Below, one piece after another: positions 52,179 to 59,895 of a DNA stretch of 63,635 bases (position 1 is its first letter; the number at the start of each line of letters is the position of its first letter). The position numbers and the translations under genes were made by a program. Origin of the DNA: Erysipelotrichaceae bacterium (GTDB taxonomy: Bacteria; Bacillota; Clostridia; TANB77; CAG-508); contig JAETTH010000003.1 in assembly GCA_021769225.1 (NCBI GenBank), positions 1-63,635 of the forward strand, given 5' to 3'. The notes below the pieces were generated by a model, which saw only the letters and a list, made by a program, of their open reading frames with translations, was not told where the DNA came from and did not search any database.

Positions 52179-53378
52179 ATGAAAAATAACATTATTGTTG
52201 TGTCTTTGAAAAAGAATTTATTACCTGCTATTTTTCTATTATTTACTATTTTTTTAGTTATATTTTCTCGTTCTAATTTAGCTGCTGCTAAAAATGGACT
52301 TTCCTTATGGGCTAATTCGGTTGTTCCTGCATTGTTTCCCTTTTTTATTGCAACTGAACTTCTTTGTTGTACGAATATGGTTCCTTTGATTGGAAGGTTA
52401 TTTAAAAAGATTATGAGACCATTATTTAATGTTCCAGGAGAAGGTGCTTTTGCCTTTCTTATGGGAGTTATTTCTGGTTATCCGACTGGTGCTAAAATTG
52501 TTTCTAAGTTTCGAGAAGAAAATATAGTAACCAAAGAAGAGGGCGAAAGGTTACTTGCTTTTACTAATAATTCTGGTCCCTTGTTTATCATTGCAACAGT
52601 TGGTATTAGTTTATTTGGTGATACAGCAACTGGCTTTTTACTTTTCTTTACTCACGTTTTGGCATGTATTAGTGTTGGTATTGTGTTTCGTTTCTGGAAA
52701 AGAAATCCTAAGAAAGATAAAAAAAGTAAAGTAATTTCTACTACTTCTTCATCTATACAAACCAAAACTGTATCTTTCTCTAATCTAGGTTCTCTTTTAG
52801 CAAATGCTATTATGAAAAGCATTGATACTATTGTAATGATTGGTGGCTTTGTAGTTATTTTCTCTGTCATTATCTCTATCTTAAATCAAAGTCATGTCTT
52901 AGATTTTATTGGAAAATGTATCAGTCCATTTTTTGAATTAATTGGAATTGATCGCTCATTTAGTAAACCTTTTTCCTCTGGTATTTTAGAGCTTACCAAT
53001 GGTGTTAAAGAAATTTCAAAAATTGCTACTAAAGACTTATCACTTAGCATCAGTCTATGTGCTTTCCTAATTGGTTTTGGTGGTATTTCGGTATTACTAC
53101 AAGTATTTAGTATTACTTCTAAATCGGATGTTTCTATTAAGGCTTATTTTATAGGGAAATTACTTCATGGATTTTTTGCTTTTATTTACACTTATTTAAT
53201 TACCAAATTTATTCCTATCTTCAATTTAGATTTAAGTGTATTTTCTAATATATCAACTGGTGTTTCTGCTAACACTTCTAGTTTTTCTTTTAGTCCTTAT
53301 TATATTATATTTTTACTTGTTGTCATTGGTTTGTTTGGCTCTTATCGTATTCGAGAAATGATAAAAAAAGAAATATAG
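52179..53378 (+). CDS. ylbJ: Sporulation integral membrane protein YlbJ
   Basis: YlbJ is a sigma-E-dependent membrane protein needed for heat-resistant spores. About eight hydrophobic segments are seen. NGLSLWANSVVPALFPFFIA, the Gly-rich ISGYPTGAKIVSKFREEN and LAFTNNSGPLFIIATVG match the family and its nucleoside-transporter-like gate. The ATG at 52179 lies 6 bases from GAGGTG; an in-frame GTG at 52170 is inside that site. Length 399. Confidence 0.93.
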   Translation: MKNNIIVVSLKKNLLPAIFLLFTIFLVIFSRSNLAAAKNGLSLWANSVVPALFPFFIATELLCCTNMVPLIGRLFKKIMRPLFNVPGEGAFAFLMGVISGYPTGAKIVSKFREENIVTKEEGERLLAFTNNSGPLFIIATVGISLFGDTATGFLLFFTHVLACISVGIVFRFWKRNPKKDKKSKVISTTSSSIQTKTVSFSNLGSLLANAIMKSIDTIVMIGGFVVIFSVIISILNQSHVLDFIGKCISPFFELIGIDRSFSKPFSSGILELTNGVKEISKIATKDLSLSISLCAFLIGFGGISVLLQVFSITSKSDVSIKAYFIGKLLHGFFAFIYTYLITKFIPIFNLDLSVFSNISTGVSANTSSFSFSPYYIIFLLVVIGLFGSYRIREMIKKEI

Positions 53379-53420
53379 CTAAAGGAAAAAAAATACAATA
53401 TATATAGATAGAAAGGAGAA

Positions 53421-53654
53421 ATGAAAATGGATAGAAATATGGATATGGGAGGCTTTCCTCCTTTTGGATTTTGTGATATGAATTCTCCTGATATGGGAGA
53501 AAATCCAATGTTTAATCCTATGATACAATATGAACAAGGTTATATGTATTATCGCTATTTAAGTATGCAAATGGAATACAAGATTAAATGTAAAGAATAT
53601 GAAAAACTATGTGGGAAACAAGAAACTCGTTCTGATCGCAGAATCGTTGAATAA
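53421..53654 (+). CDS. Small Met/Pro/Tyr-rich protein, possible coat-associated
   Basis: The 77-residue protein starts MKMDRNMDMGGFPPFGFCDM and continues with MGENPMFNPMIQYEQGYMYY, a composition typical of clostridial spore-coat or small sporulation proteins, then a charged tail. No known domain. AAAGGAG precedes the ATG at 53421, and an ATG two codons later is also usable. It follows ylbJ by about 40 bases and is probably cotranscribed with it. The coat role is inference from composition and context. Confidence 0.7.
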   Translation: MKMDRNMDMGGFPPFGFCDMNSPDMGENPMFNPMIQYEQGYMYYRYLSMQMEYKIKCKEYEKLCGKQETRSDRRIVE

Positions 53655-53728
53655 TCTCTAGTAATTTTTTAAAAATTATGTTATACTTGTTTTGTTATGA
53701 TAATATCAATTCTAGGAGGCTTATAACA

Positions 53729-54265
53729 TTGAAACTAGCAGAAAACACAGAAACATTAGCAGAAAATAAGATTCTTATTTTATACATTTTAAATAAAGTT
53801 AATAAGCAGATTAGTAATGATGCTCTTCTAAAGCTTATTCTTGCTATGACAGATATGAATTATTTCTATTTTCAACAGTTTTTATTAGATTTAATTCATG
53901 ATGGTTATGTTGTTAGTTATATTAAAGAAGAGGAACAAGTTTATTCTATTACAGAAGAAGGTAAAAAAGCTTTAGATTTAACTGAAGATATTGTTCCTGG
54001 TATTATGAAATTAAAAATTGATAGCAAATTAAAACCAGTTTTGGATAATATTGAAGATTCTTCTTCTATTGTTGCAGAATACACCCCACGCTCTGAAAAT
54101 GATTATATTGTCACTTGTAAAATTATTGAGAATAATCAAACAATTTTTGAGGTACAAACTTTTGCAGGTTCACCAGAAAAAGCTAAAGCAATTGCAGAAA
54201 ATTGGAAAGAACATGCCTCAGAAATTTATCCTAAAATGATGGAGTTATTAGATAGTAAAAATTAA
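53729..54265 (+). CDS. DUF4364 family protein
   Basis: The start is TTG at 53729, behind AGGAGG, giving 178 residues that open MKLAENTETLAENKILILYI. The N-terminal 80 residues look like a winged helix-turn-helix (LILAMTDMNYFYFQQFLLDL, then VYSITEEGKKALDL). The C-terminal half is mixed alpha/beta. The DUF4364 family is clostridial and its role is not established; DNA binding is plausible. Confidence 0.85.
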   Translation: MKLAENTETLAENKILILYILNKVNKQISNDALLKLILAMTDMNYFYFQQFLLDLIHDGYVVSYIKEEEQVYSITEEGKKALDLTEDIVPGIMKLKIDSKLKPVLDNIEDSSSIVAEYTPRSENDYIVTCKIIENNQTIFEVQTFAGSPEKAKAIAENWKEHASEIYPKMMELLDSKN

Positions 54266-54325
54266 GCTAATTTATGAAATAATCTAGATGTCAAAAAAAT
54301 ATTAAAGAAATTGAAAATATTAAAA

Positions 54326-54365
54326 GATAAGAAAGAAGTAGCTATGTAGCTACTTCTTTCTTATC
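54326..54365. terminator. Bidirectional terminator between DUF4364 gene and proS
   Basis: An inverted repeat of 19 bases (GATAAGAAAGAAGTAGCTA and its complement) with a 2-base loop lies between convergent genes, with A and T-rich flanks. Confidence 0.9.
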
Positions 54366-54380
54366 TTCTTTATTTTTGAT

Positions 54381-55820
54381 TTAATATTGTCTTCCCCAGA
54401 TTACCATATGTTTTGCTGGTTTTCCACATACTACACAAGTATCTGATAGATGTTCTTGTTTAAATGGAATACATCTTGAGTGTGCCCCTGTTTCTTCTTT
54501 TATCTTATTTTCACACTCTTCATCTCCACACCACATGGTTTTTATAAAGCCTTGATTTTCATTGATATTTTTGATAAATTCATCTAAGGTTTTAGCTACT
54601 GTTGTTTTTTGTGCTCTTCTTACTTCACACTCTTTAAACATATCTTGTTGAATTTGTTCTAGTAAATTTTCTAGTGTTTCTTCTAGCTCTTCTTGCTTTA
54701 CAACTAGTTTTTCTCCATTATCACGTCTTACTAAAACAACAACTCCATTTTCAATATCTCTTGGTCCTTGTTCAATACGAACCGGTACTCCTCTCATTTC
54801 CCAGTCATTGAATTTGAATCCTGGTGTTACATTTTCCCTTAAGTCTACTTCTACTCTGAATTTTTTACTTAATCTTTCATATAACTCTTCTGCTTTTTGA
54901 GTTACTCCTTCTTTATGAGCTGCTACTGGAACAATTACAATTTGAATTGGTGCTACTCTTGGTGGTAGTTTTAATCCTCTGTTATCTCCATGTGCCATGA
55001 TAACAGCACCAATTAATCTTGTACTGATTCCCCAAGAAGTTTGGTAAGCATATTCTTCTTTTCCTTCTCTATTTTGGAATTTAATATCAAATGGTTTAGT
55101 AAAGTTTTGACCAAAGTAGTGAGAGGTTCCTGCTTGCAAAGCTCTCCCATCATGCATTAATGTTTCTACAGTATAAGTTGCATCTGCTCCTGCAAATTTT
55201 TCTTTTTCTGTTTTTCTTCCTTTAATGACTGGTATTGCTAATAGATTTTCAATCACATCAGCATAAACATCTAACATTTGAAGAGTTCTTTCTTCTGCTT
55301 CTTTTGCTGTCTCATGAATGGTATGACCTTCTTGCCATAAGAATTCTCTTGAACGTAAAAATGGCCTAGTCTCTTTTTCCCAACGAAGTACATTACACCA
55401 TTGATTATATACAATTGGTAGCTCTCTCCAAGATTTTAACCATTTTGAATATAATGTTGAAAACATGGTTTCTGATGTTGGTCTAATACATAGTTTTTCA
55501 TCTAGTTCTTGACCACCACCTTCTGTTACCCAAGCTACCTCTGGAGCAAATCCTTCTACATGATCTTTTTCTTTGTTTAGTAAGCTTTCTGGTATTAGTA
55601 CTGGAAAGTATACATTTTCTACTCCTGTTTTCTTAAATTGTTCATCTGTATATTTTTGAATATTTTCCCAAATAGCATAGCCATATGGTTTAATGGCAAT
55701 ACATCCTTTTGTATCAGTATAGTCTGCTAAATCTGCTTTTAATACAATATCTGTATACCATTTTGCAAAATCGTCTTCTATATTCGTTATTTCTCTTACA
55801 AAATCATGTTGGTTTCCCAT
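54381..55820 (-). CDS. proS: Proline--tRNA ligase, archaeal/eukaryal-like short type
   Basis: This class II synthetase charges tRNA-Pro. It lacks the editing insertion of the long bacterial form. Recognised lines include GCIAIKPYGYAIWENIQKYT, PVLIPESLLNKEKDHVEGF, motif 2 in LRWEKETRPFLRSREFLWQE, and ATYTVETLMHDGRALQAGTS. The C-terminal zinc domain has CGDEECENKI and CVVCGKPAKH and the protein ends in a Tyr, as is usual for this type. Length 479. No T-box is visible upstream. Confidence 0.97.
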   Translation of the reverse strand: MGNQHDFVREITNIEDDFAKWYTDIVLKADLADYTDTKGCIAIKPYGYAIWENIQKYTDEQFKKTGVENVYFPVLIPESLLNKEKDHVEGFAPEVAWVTEGGGQELDEKLCIRPTSETMFSTLYSKWLKSWRELPIVYNQWCNVLRWEKETRPFLRSREFLWQEGHTIHETAKEAEERTLQMLDVYADVIENLLAIPVIKGRKTEKEKFAGADATYTVETLMHDGRALQAGTSHYFGQNFTKPFDIKFQNREGKEEYAYQTSWGISTRLIGAVIMAHGDNRGLKLPPRVAPIQIVIVPVAAHKEGVTQKAEELYERLSKKFRVEVDLRENVTPGFKFNDWEMRGVPVRIEQGPRDIENGVVVLVRRDNGEKLVVKQEELEETLENLLEQIQQDMFKECEVRRAQKTTVAKTLDEFIKNINENQGFIKTMWCGDEECENKIKEETGAHSRCIPFKQEHLSDTCVVCGKPAKHMVIWGRQY

Positions 55821-55855
55821 TTTCTTTCCTCCTATTTTGATTTATTTTAGCTCTC

Positions 55856-56470
55856 CTAACTTTTTTCTTCTTTCTCTTCCCTTGCTGGCGTTGGATCTTC
55901 TTGTTTTTCTTCTTTACTCTCTTCTAATAAATCATCAATTACAATTTGTTCATTTTCATCTATTTTATATCTTGGTAGCTCTGGTAATTCATCTAAAGAA
56001 GTTAATCCAAACATCTTTAAAAACTCATTTGTTGTTTTATAGGTTGTTGGCCTACCTGGTGCATCTAACCTTCCCGCTTCTTCTATTAAGTTATATTCTA
56101 ATAACTTATAGATGGTCCCATCTGAGTTAACTCCACGAATCTGTTCAATTTCTGCTCTTGTTACTTTTGGATTATATGCAATAATTGCTAATGTCTCTAA
56201 TGCTGCAGGTGATAGATTTGGTTTATTTCTCTTATCAAAGATTTGATATAGATATTCATAGAATTCTTTTTTGGTTACCATTTGATAACCATCTTCTATA
56301 CGAATAATTTCAGTTCCTCTATTTTTAAAATCTTCTCTTAAGCTTTCTACAATAGCAACCGTATCTTCTCCTGTTAATTCTAAACAAGCTGCTAATTCAT
56401 TTACCTTTACTTCTCTTCCTGCTGCAAATAGGATTGCTTCAATTACTTGTTTTGCTTTTTCAATTTCCAT
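55856..56470 (-). CDS. scpB: Segregation and condensation protein ScpB
   Basis: ScpB is the winged-helix kleisin partner of the SMC-ScpAB complex. IEAILFAAGREVKVNELAAC at the start, the second winged helix NLSPAALETLAIIAYNPKVT with AEIEQIRGVNSDGTIYKLLE, and GRPTTYKTTNEFLKMFGL are diagnostic. An acidic tail follows. Length 204. scpA is not in this window. It lies 35 bases upstream of proS on the same strand. Confidence 0.96.
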   Translation of the reverse strand: MEIEKAKQVIEAILFAAGREVKVNELAACLELTGEDTVAIVESLREDFKNRGTEIIRIEDGYQMVTKKEFYEYLYQIFDKRNKPNLSPAALETLAIIAYNPKVTRAEIEQIRGVNSDGTIYKLLEYNLIEEAGRLDAPGRPTTYKTTNEFLKMFGLTSLDELPELPRYKIDENEQIVIDDLLEESKEEKQEDPTPAREEKEEKS

Positions 56471-56568
56471 TTATTTTTTCCTTCTCTTATCTTTAAAAAT
56501 CTTTATTTATTATCCCATTTATTTCCCTTAATGTCAATAATTAGAGCGATTTTAACCAAGAAAAAAAC

Positions 56569-56597
56569 TTGCTATTTTATTTTTTTTATGGTATATT
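56569..56597 (+). promoter_or_regulatory. Promoter of the 48-residue protein gene
   Basis: TTGCTA (56569-56574) and TATATT (56592-56597) are 17 bases apart, 30 bases before the ATG at 56627. Confidence 0.6.
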
Positions 56598-56626
56598 GAG
56601 GAAAATGTATAAGGATGTGATGAAAA

Positions 56627-56773
56627 ATGTCTGATGAAAAAAAGAAAATAGAGATTATTACAGGAAATGGAAAGGATTTAAATATTTCTCCTGTTTATAC
56701 TCATATTGATATTGAAAAGCCAAAGCCTAAAGAAGAAAAAAAAGAGATTGTAATTCCTGAGGAAAAGAAATAA
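56627..56773 (+). CDS. 48-residue acidic/basic small protein
   Basis: Behind AAGGATGTGAT an ATG opens MSDEKKKIEIITGNGKDLNI, then SPVYTHIDIEKPKPKEEKK, then EIVIPEEKK and the stop. It has no membrane segment. Small proteins with an IEIITGNGxxLNISPVYxH line occur in Clostridia in my recollection; no function is known. It has its own promoter and terminator. Confidence 0.72.
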   Translation: MSDEKKKIEIITGNGKDLNISPVYTHIDIEKPKPKEEKKEIVIPEEKK

Positions 56774-56796
56774 ACATAGATCTAAATTTATAGCAA

Positions 56797-56853
56797 AAAA
56801 GACTAAAAGAGTAAACTCCTTTAAAAAGTAGCTTACTTACTTTTTAGTCTTTT
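56797..56853. terminator. Terminator after the 48-residue protein gene
   Basis: AAAAGACTAAAA and TTTTTAGTCTTTT form the outer stem around a long loop that can fold further. The following 56854-56967 stretch holds only an uninterpreted 33-codon fragment on the minus strand. Confidence 0.65.
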
Positions 56854-56967
56854 ATTTTTATTTGTTTTCGTCTTGGATTATTTTACAAACATTAATCCAT
56901 TGTTTAAATTTACTATACTTCTCTAATTCTGAAATTCTGTATCTTTTGATAATTTCCCAGATAGCAA

Positions 56968-57285
56968 CTAATCCTCCTCTACATCTTTTAGGTATACCTT
57001 ATTTTCAAATCCACCTTTTCTATTTCGCTTTTCTAATCTAACTTTCTCTACTTCTTTCATTGTATTTCCTCTATATTTTAAAATAGCATAAATAACTTCC
57101 ATTACATCTGCCATTTCTTCTATACTATAATCTGCTAAATATTCTTTTACTTCTTCTTGTAATTTTTTATTTAATTCTTCTTGATATCTTTTGTCGTCTA
57201 ATATTTCATAAGTAACTTTACATCCTTTATCTTCCATTATTTTTACATTTTTATCTCTTATAAGCTTATTATAAGTATATAACAT
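56968..57285 (-). CDS. MazG-like/phosphoribosyl-ATP pyrophosphohydrolase-like protein
   Basis: The 105-residue protein starts MLYTYNKLIRDKNVKIMEDK, then has EELNKKLQEEVKEYLADYSIEE with EMADVMEVIYAILKYRG and a C-terminal RKGGFENKVYLKDVEE. The EExxE(12-28)ExxD helical metal motif and the KLVRDKIPEII-like opening fit the all-alpha nucleotide pyrophosphatase family that removes abnormal nucleotides. Ribosome site AAAGGAGG. It stands alone. Confidence 0.85.
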   Translation of the reverse strand: MLYTYNKLIRDKNVKIMEDKGCKVTYEILDDKRYQEELNKKLQEEVKEYLADYSIEEMADVMEVIYAILKYRGNTMKEVEKVRLEKRNRKGGFENKVYLKDVEED

Positions 57286-57309
57286 TTTATTTTCCTCCTT
57301 TAATATATT

Positions 57310-57458
57310 TTTATAATTTCAGTCATATGTTCTTTATGAGGGTTTTCCATTATTGATAAAGAAATAATATTATTCAATAATTTTTTACTATTAGATATAT
57401 TCATTTTATCATTTTCCATTAGATCTTTACAATACTCTTTTATTACTTTTCTTCACTA
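57310..57458 (-). pseudogene. Uninterpreted coding fragment upstream of the MazG-like gene
   Basis: The minus-strand frame reads KVIKEYCKDLMENDKMNISN then SKKLLNNIISLSIMENPHKE and HMTEIIKIY and stops directly before the ribosome site of the next gene. There is no ribosome site or start for it. It looks like the C-terminal end of a lost gene. Family unknown. Confidence 0.35.
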
Positions 57459-57486
57459 AAAGATCTTAAGAAAATTCAATTTTTTC

Positions 57487-57515
57487 TTGACAAATTTTCT
57501 AAATCCTATTATAAT
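57487..57515 (+). promoter_or_regulatory. Promoter of tRNA-Met
   Basis: A consensus TTGACA (57487-57492) and TATAAT (57510-57515) are 17 bases apart, 22 bases before the tRNA. Confidence 0.9.
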
Positions 57516-57537
57516 ATTAGTTGTCCACGTAATAAAT

Positions 57538-57614
57538 GGCGAAGTAGCTCAGTTGGCTAGAGCACTTGGTTCATACCCAAGGTGTCGAGAGTTCGAATCT
57601 CCCCTTCGCTACCA
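57538..57614 (+). tRNA. tRNA-Met (CAU), elongator type
   Basis: The 77-base cloverleaf has acceptor stem GGCGAAG/CTTCGCT (first pair G-T), the D-arm with AGCTCAGTTGGCTAGAGC, anticodon stem CTTGG/CCAAG with loop TTCATAC (anticodon CAT), T-arm GAGAGTTCGAATCTC, discriminator A and encoded CCA. It lacks the GGG/CCC anticodon pairs of the initiator tRNA, so it is elongator Met, or Ile if lysidine-modified. Confidence 0.93.
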
Positions 57615-57620
57615 TAGTTT

Positions 57621-57648
57621 AAAGAATACAAATAATTGTATTCTTTTT
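57621..57648 (+). terminator. Terminator of the tRNA transcript
   Basis: AAAGAATACAA pairs with TTGTATTCTTT around a 4-base loop and is followed by a T run. Confidence 0.9.
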
Positions 57649-57656
57649 ATTATACT

Positions 57657-57693
57657 AAAACAAAGAGCAATAAAATTTATTGCTCTTTGTTTT
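57657..57693. terminator. Bidirectional terminator
   Basis: AAAACAAAGAGCAATAAA and its complement form an 18-bp stem adjoining the stop of the gene at 57696. Confidence 0.85.
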
Positions 57694-57695
57694 AG

Positions 57696-58022
57696 TTAGC
57701 TCCAGAATTCAAAATTTCCTGATGTGCGAATTTTTCTTAAGCCTGATTTCTTTATAACAGTAAGAATTGGACCAGATGTTTTGGTAACATGGATTTGTAC
57801 ATATGGATTATGACCTTCTTGTCGCAAAATAAAAAAGATTGCTTTTATTCCTTCTTCCATATATGGAATTAGTTCTTTCCTCCATTTTATTTTAATTTGT
57901 CCATTTTTACTTCCATAAACCATAAACTTGTTTTCAGGATCCTTTAGCTCTGAAACTTGCCATACGAAGGTACCTGACCGTTCTAATTTTAGATGCACAG
58001 TTCTTGTTTCTGCTTGATTCAA
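57696..58022 (-). CDS. Hypothetical beta-rich protein
   Basis: The TTG start at 58022, behind AGAAGGGA, gives 108 residues beginning MNQAETRTVHLKLERSGTFV. Strand-like segments alternate (FVWQVSELKDPENKFMVYGS, then GQIKIKW, YVQIHVTKTSGPILTVIKKS). No membrane segment or known motif. It is flanked by strong terminators on both sides, so it is a single-gene unit. Function unknown. Confidence 0.7.
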   Translation of the reverse strand: MNQAETRTVHLKLERSGTFVWQVSELKDPENKFMVYGSKNGQIKIKWRKELIPYMEEGIKAIFFILRQEGHNPYVQIHVTKTSGPILTVIKKSGLRKIRTSGNFEFWS

Positions 58023-58065
58023 GCTAGTCCCTTCTTTCTAAATATAGTATATATTATTATAACAT

Positions 58066-58095
58066 AAAAACCTTATTTTGTAAAAATAAGGTTTT
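58066..58095. terminator. Terminator after the gene at 58147
   Basis: AAAAACCTTATTTT and AAAATAAGGTTTT form a 13-bp stem with a 2-3-base loop, between two minus-strand genes. Confidence 0.8.
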
Positions 58096-58146
58096 CTAAT
58101 ATGTATCATATTTATCATGAATTATCTATAGAAAAGTAAATTCTTT

Positions 58147-58416
58147 CTATCTTTCTAATTCATTCTCTTTTCTTCTTGTTGCTCTTCCAGCTTTTGATGT
58201 TTTTGATTTACTTAAGTCTTTTGGATCTACTTTGAAGGTTCCTTTTTTGGCAGGTTCTCCAAATATATTCATTTTTTCTTCTAGTTCAGCTTCCCAGCTT
58301 CCTTTACTTGGTTCTGCATTTCTAACAAATTGTAAATCTTGTTTTATTATTTCATCCATTTCCTCAGCTGCTTCATTTGGTCCAAATATTTTCTTTAAAG
58401 CTTCTATCATTCCCAT
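58147..58416 (-). CDS. Hypothetical charged protein
   Basis: The 89-residue protein opens MGMIEALKKIFGPNEAAEEM, has a helical, acidic first half and a basic, probably disordered second half (KVDPKDLSKSKTSKAGRATR). No domain recognised. AAAGGAG precedes the ATG. It lies downstream of rpoD after a terminator and is separate from it. Confidence 0.65.
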   Translation of the reverse strand: MGMIEALKKIFGPNEAAEEMDEIIKQDLQFVRNAEPSKGSWEAELEEKMNIFGEPAKKGTFKVDPKDLSKSKTSKAGRATRRKENELER

Positions 58417-58493
58417 AATTATTTCTCCTTTATTTTTAAAAGAGTTTTTCTTCTCTTTTCTAAACGTCTATTAATAGAATAACATAAAATCGT

Positions 58494-58537
58494 AAAAAAA
58501 GCAAGTATTTTCCAAATGGTTCCTACTTGCTTTTTTT
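58494..58537 (-). terminator. Terminator of the dnaG-rpoD operon
   Basis: AAAAAAGCAAGTA and TACTTGCTTTTTT form a 13-bp stem around a 16-base loop right after the rpoD stop. Confidence 0.85.
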
Positions 58538-58538
58538 C

Positions 58539-59885
58539 TTAGTTCATATAATCTCTTAATTTTTTGCTTCTACTTGGATGTCTTAGTTTTCTTAATGCTT
58601 TTGCTTCGATTTGTCTAATTCTTTCACGAGTTACTTCAAACTCTCTTCCTACTTCTTCTAGTGTTCTTGCTTTTCCATCTTCTAATCCAAATCTTAGTTT
58701 TAATACTTTTGCTTCTCTTGGAGTTAAGGTATTCATTACTTCTTCTAGTTGCTCTTTTAGTAAAGTATATGCTGCTGAATCTTGTGGCGCTGGGCTGTCT
58801 TCATCTTGGATAAAATCTCCCAAGTGGCTATCATCTTCTTCTCCTATTGGTGTTTCTAAAGATACTGGATCTTGCGCAATTTTTTGGATTTCCATTACTT
58901 TTTCAACTGGGATTTCCATTTCTTTTGCAATTTCTTCTGGGGATGGTTCACGTCCTAATTGTTGTAATAGATGTCTTGACGTACGGATTAATTTATTAAT
59001 AGTTTCTACCATGTGTACAGGAATTCTAATAGTTCTTGCTTGGTCTGCAATTGCTCTTGTAATTGCCTGTCTAATCCACCATGTTGCATAAGTACTGAAT
59101 TTGTATCCTTTGGTATAATCAAATTTTTCTACTGCTTTGATTAATCCCATATTTCCTTCTTGGATTAGATCTAAAAATAGCATTCCTCTTCCTACATATT
59201 TTTTAGCAATACTTACCACTAATCTTAAGTTAGATTCTGCTAGCTTTTGTTTTGCTTCTTCGTCTCCCTCTAGTACTTTTTGAGCTAGATCTAATTCTTC
59301 TTCATAGGTAAGAAGTGGAATTCTTCCAATTTCTCTTAAATACATACGAACAGGATCGTCAACGTTAACTCCTTCGAAGTTGTTTAAATCAATGTTTTCT
59401 AATTTGATGTCTTCAACTTCTTCTAAGTCTTCTAAATCAGGTTCTTCTTCAAATTCGTCTTTTAAGATGTCAACTCCTAATTCTTCAAATGCATCAAATA
59501 CTTTGTCGATTTGTTCTGGATTTACATCATCAAGTTCACTAGCAAGTTCACCATAAGTGATTTTTCCCTGTGTTTTAGCTTTTTTTAGGATACTTTCTAC
59601 TTTATCTTTTCTGATTTCTTCTTCCTTTTTTTCTTCTTGCCCTTGTTCTTCTACTGTTAGTTCTTTATCCTTTTTTGCTTTTTCTGTCTTTTTATTTTTT
59701 TTGTGATCTTCATTTAATTCTATAATGGCTTCTTTTGCTCTTGTATTTTTTTCTTTTTTGCTTAGATTTCCTTCTTTTTTATTTTCCTTTTCCACAACTT
59801 CCTCCGGTTTTGCTTTTTTCTTTTCCACTTTTTTTACTTCTTTTTCTTCTATCTTTTTCATTTCTTCTTTTTCTTGCTTTTTCAT
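58539..59885 (-). CDS. rpoD: Primary sigma factor RpoD/SigA
   Basis: This is the housekeeping sigma subunit. An unusual Lys/Glu-rich extension occupies about residues 1-95. Region 1.1 follows ([20 protein letters not shown]), then 1.2 ([20 protein letters not shown]), 2.1-2.4 ([40 protein letters not shown]), 3, and 4.2 ([20 protein letters not shown], ending [17 protein letters not shown]). Length 448 exceeds the typical clostridial 360-380 because of the extension. The start is 10 bases after dnaG. The -10/-35 recognising regions are intact, matching the promoters seen in the window. Confidence 0.97.
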   Translation of the reverse strand: MKKQEKEEMKKIEEKEVKKVEKKKAKPEEVVEKENKKEGNLSKKEKNTRAKEAIIELNEDHKKNKKTEKAKKDKELTVEEQGQEEKKEEEIRKDKVESILKKAKTQGKITYGELASELDDVNPEQIDKVFDAFEELGVDILKDEFEEEPDLEDLEEVEDIKLENIDLNNFEGVNVDDPVRMYLREIGRIPLLTYEEELDLAQKVLEGDEEAKQKLAESNLRLVVSIAKKYVGRGMLFLDLIQEGNMGLIKAVEKFDYTKGYKFSTYATWWIRQAITRAIADQARTIRIPVHMVETINKLIRTSRHLLQQLGREPSPEEIAKEMEIPVEKVMEIQKIAQDPVSLETPIGEEDDSHLGDFIQDEDSPAPQDSAAYTLLKEQLEEVMNTLTPREAKVLKLRFGLEDGKARTLEEVGREFEVTRERIRQIEAKALRKLRHPSRSKKLRDYMN

Positions 59886-59895
59886 ACCTTACCCC

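Noticed and set aside
56854..56967. 33-codon helical fragment (IWEIIKRYRISELEKYSKFK) after the MazG-like gene
   Set aside because: No start codon or ribosome site in frame; too short to call even as a pseudogene.
58564..59091. 175-residue + strand open frame
   Set aside because: It is a Ser/Ile-rich shadow of the conserved rpoD coding sequence without ribosome site or family text.
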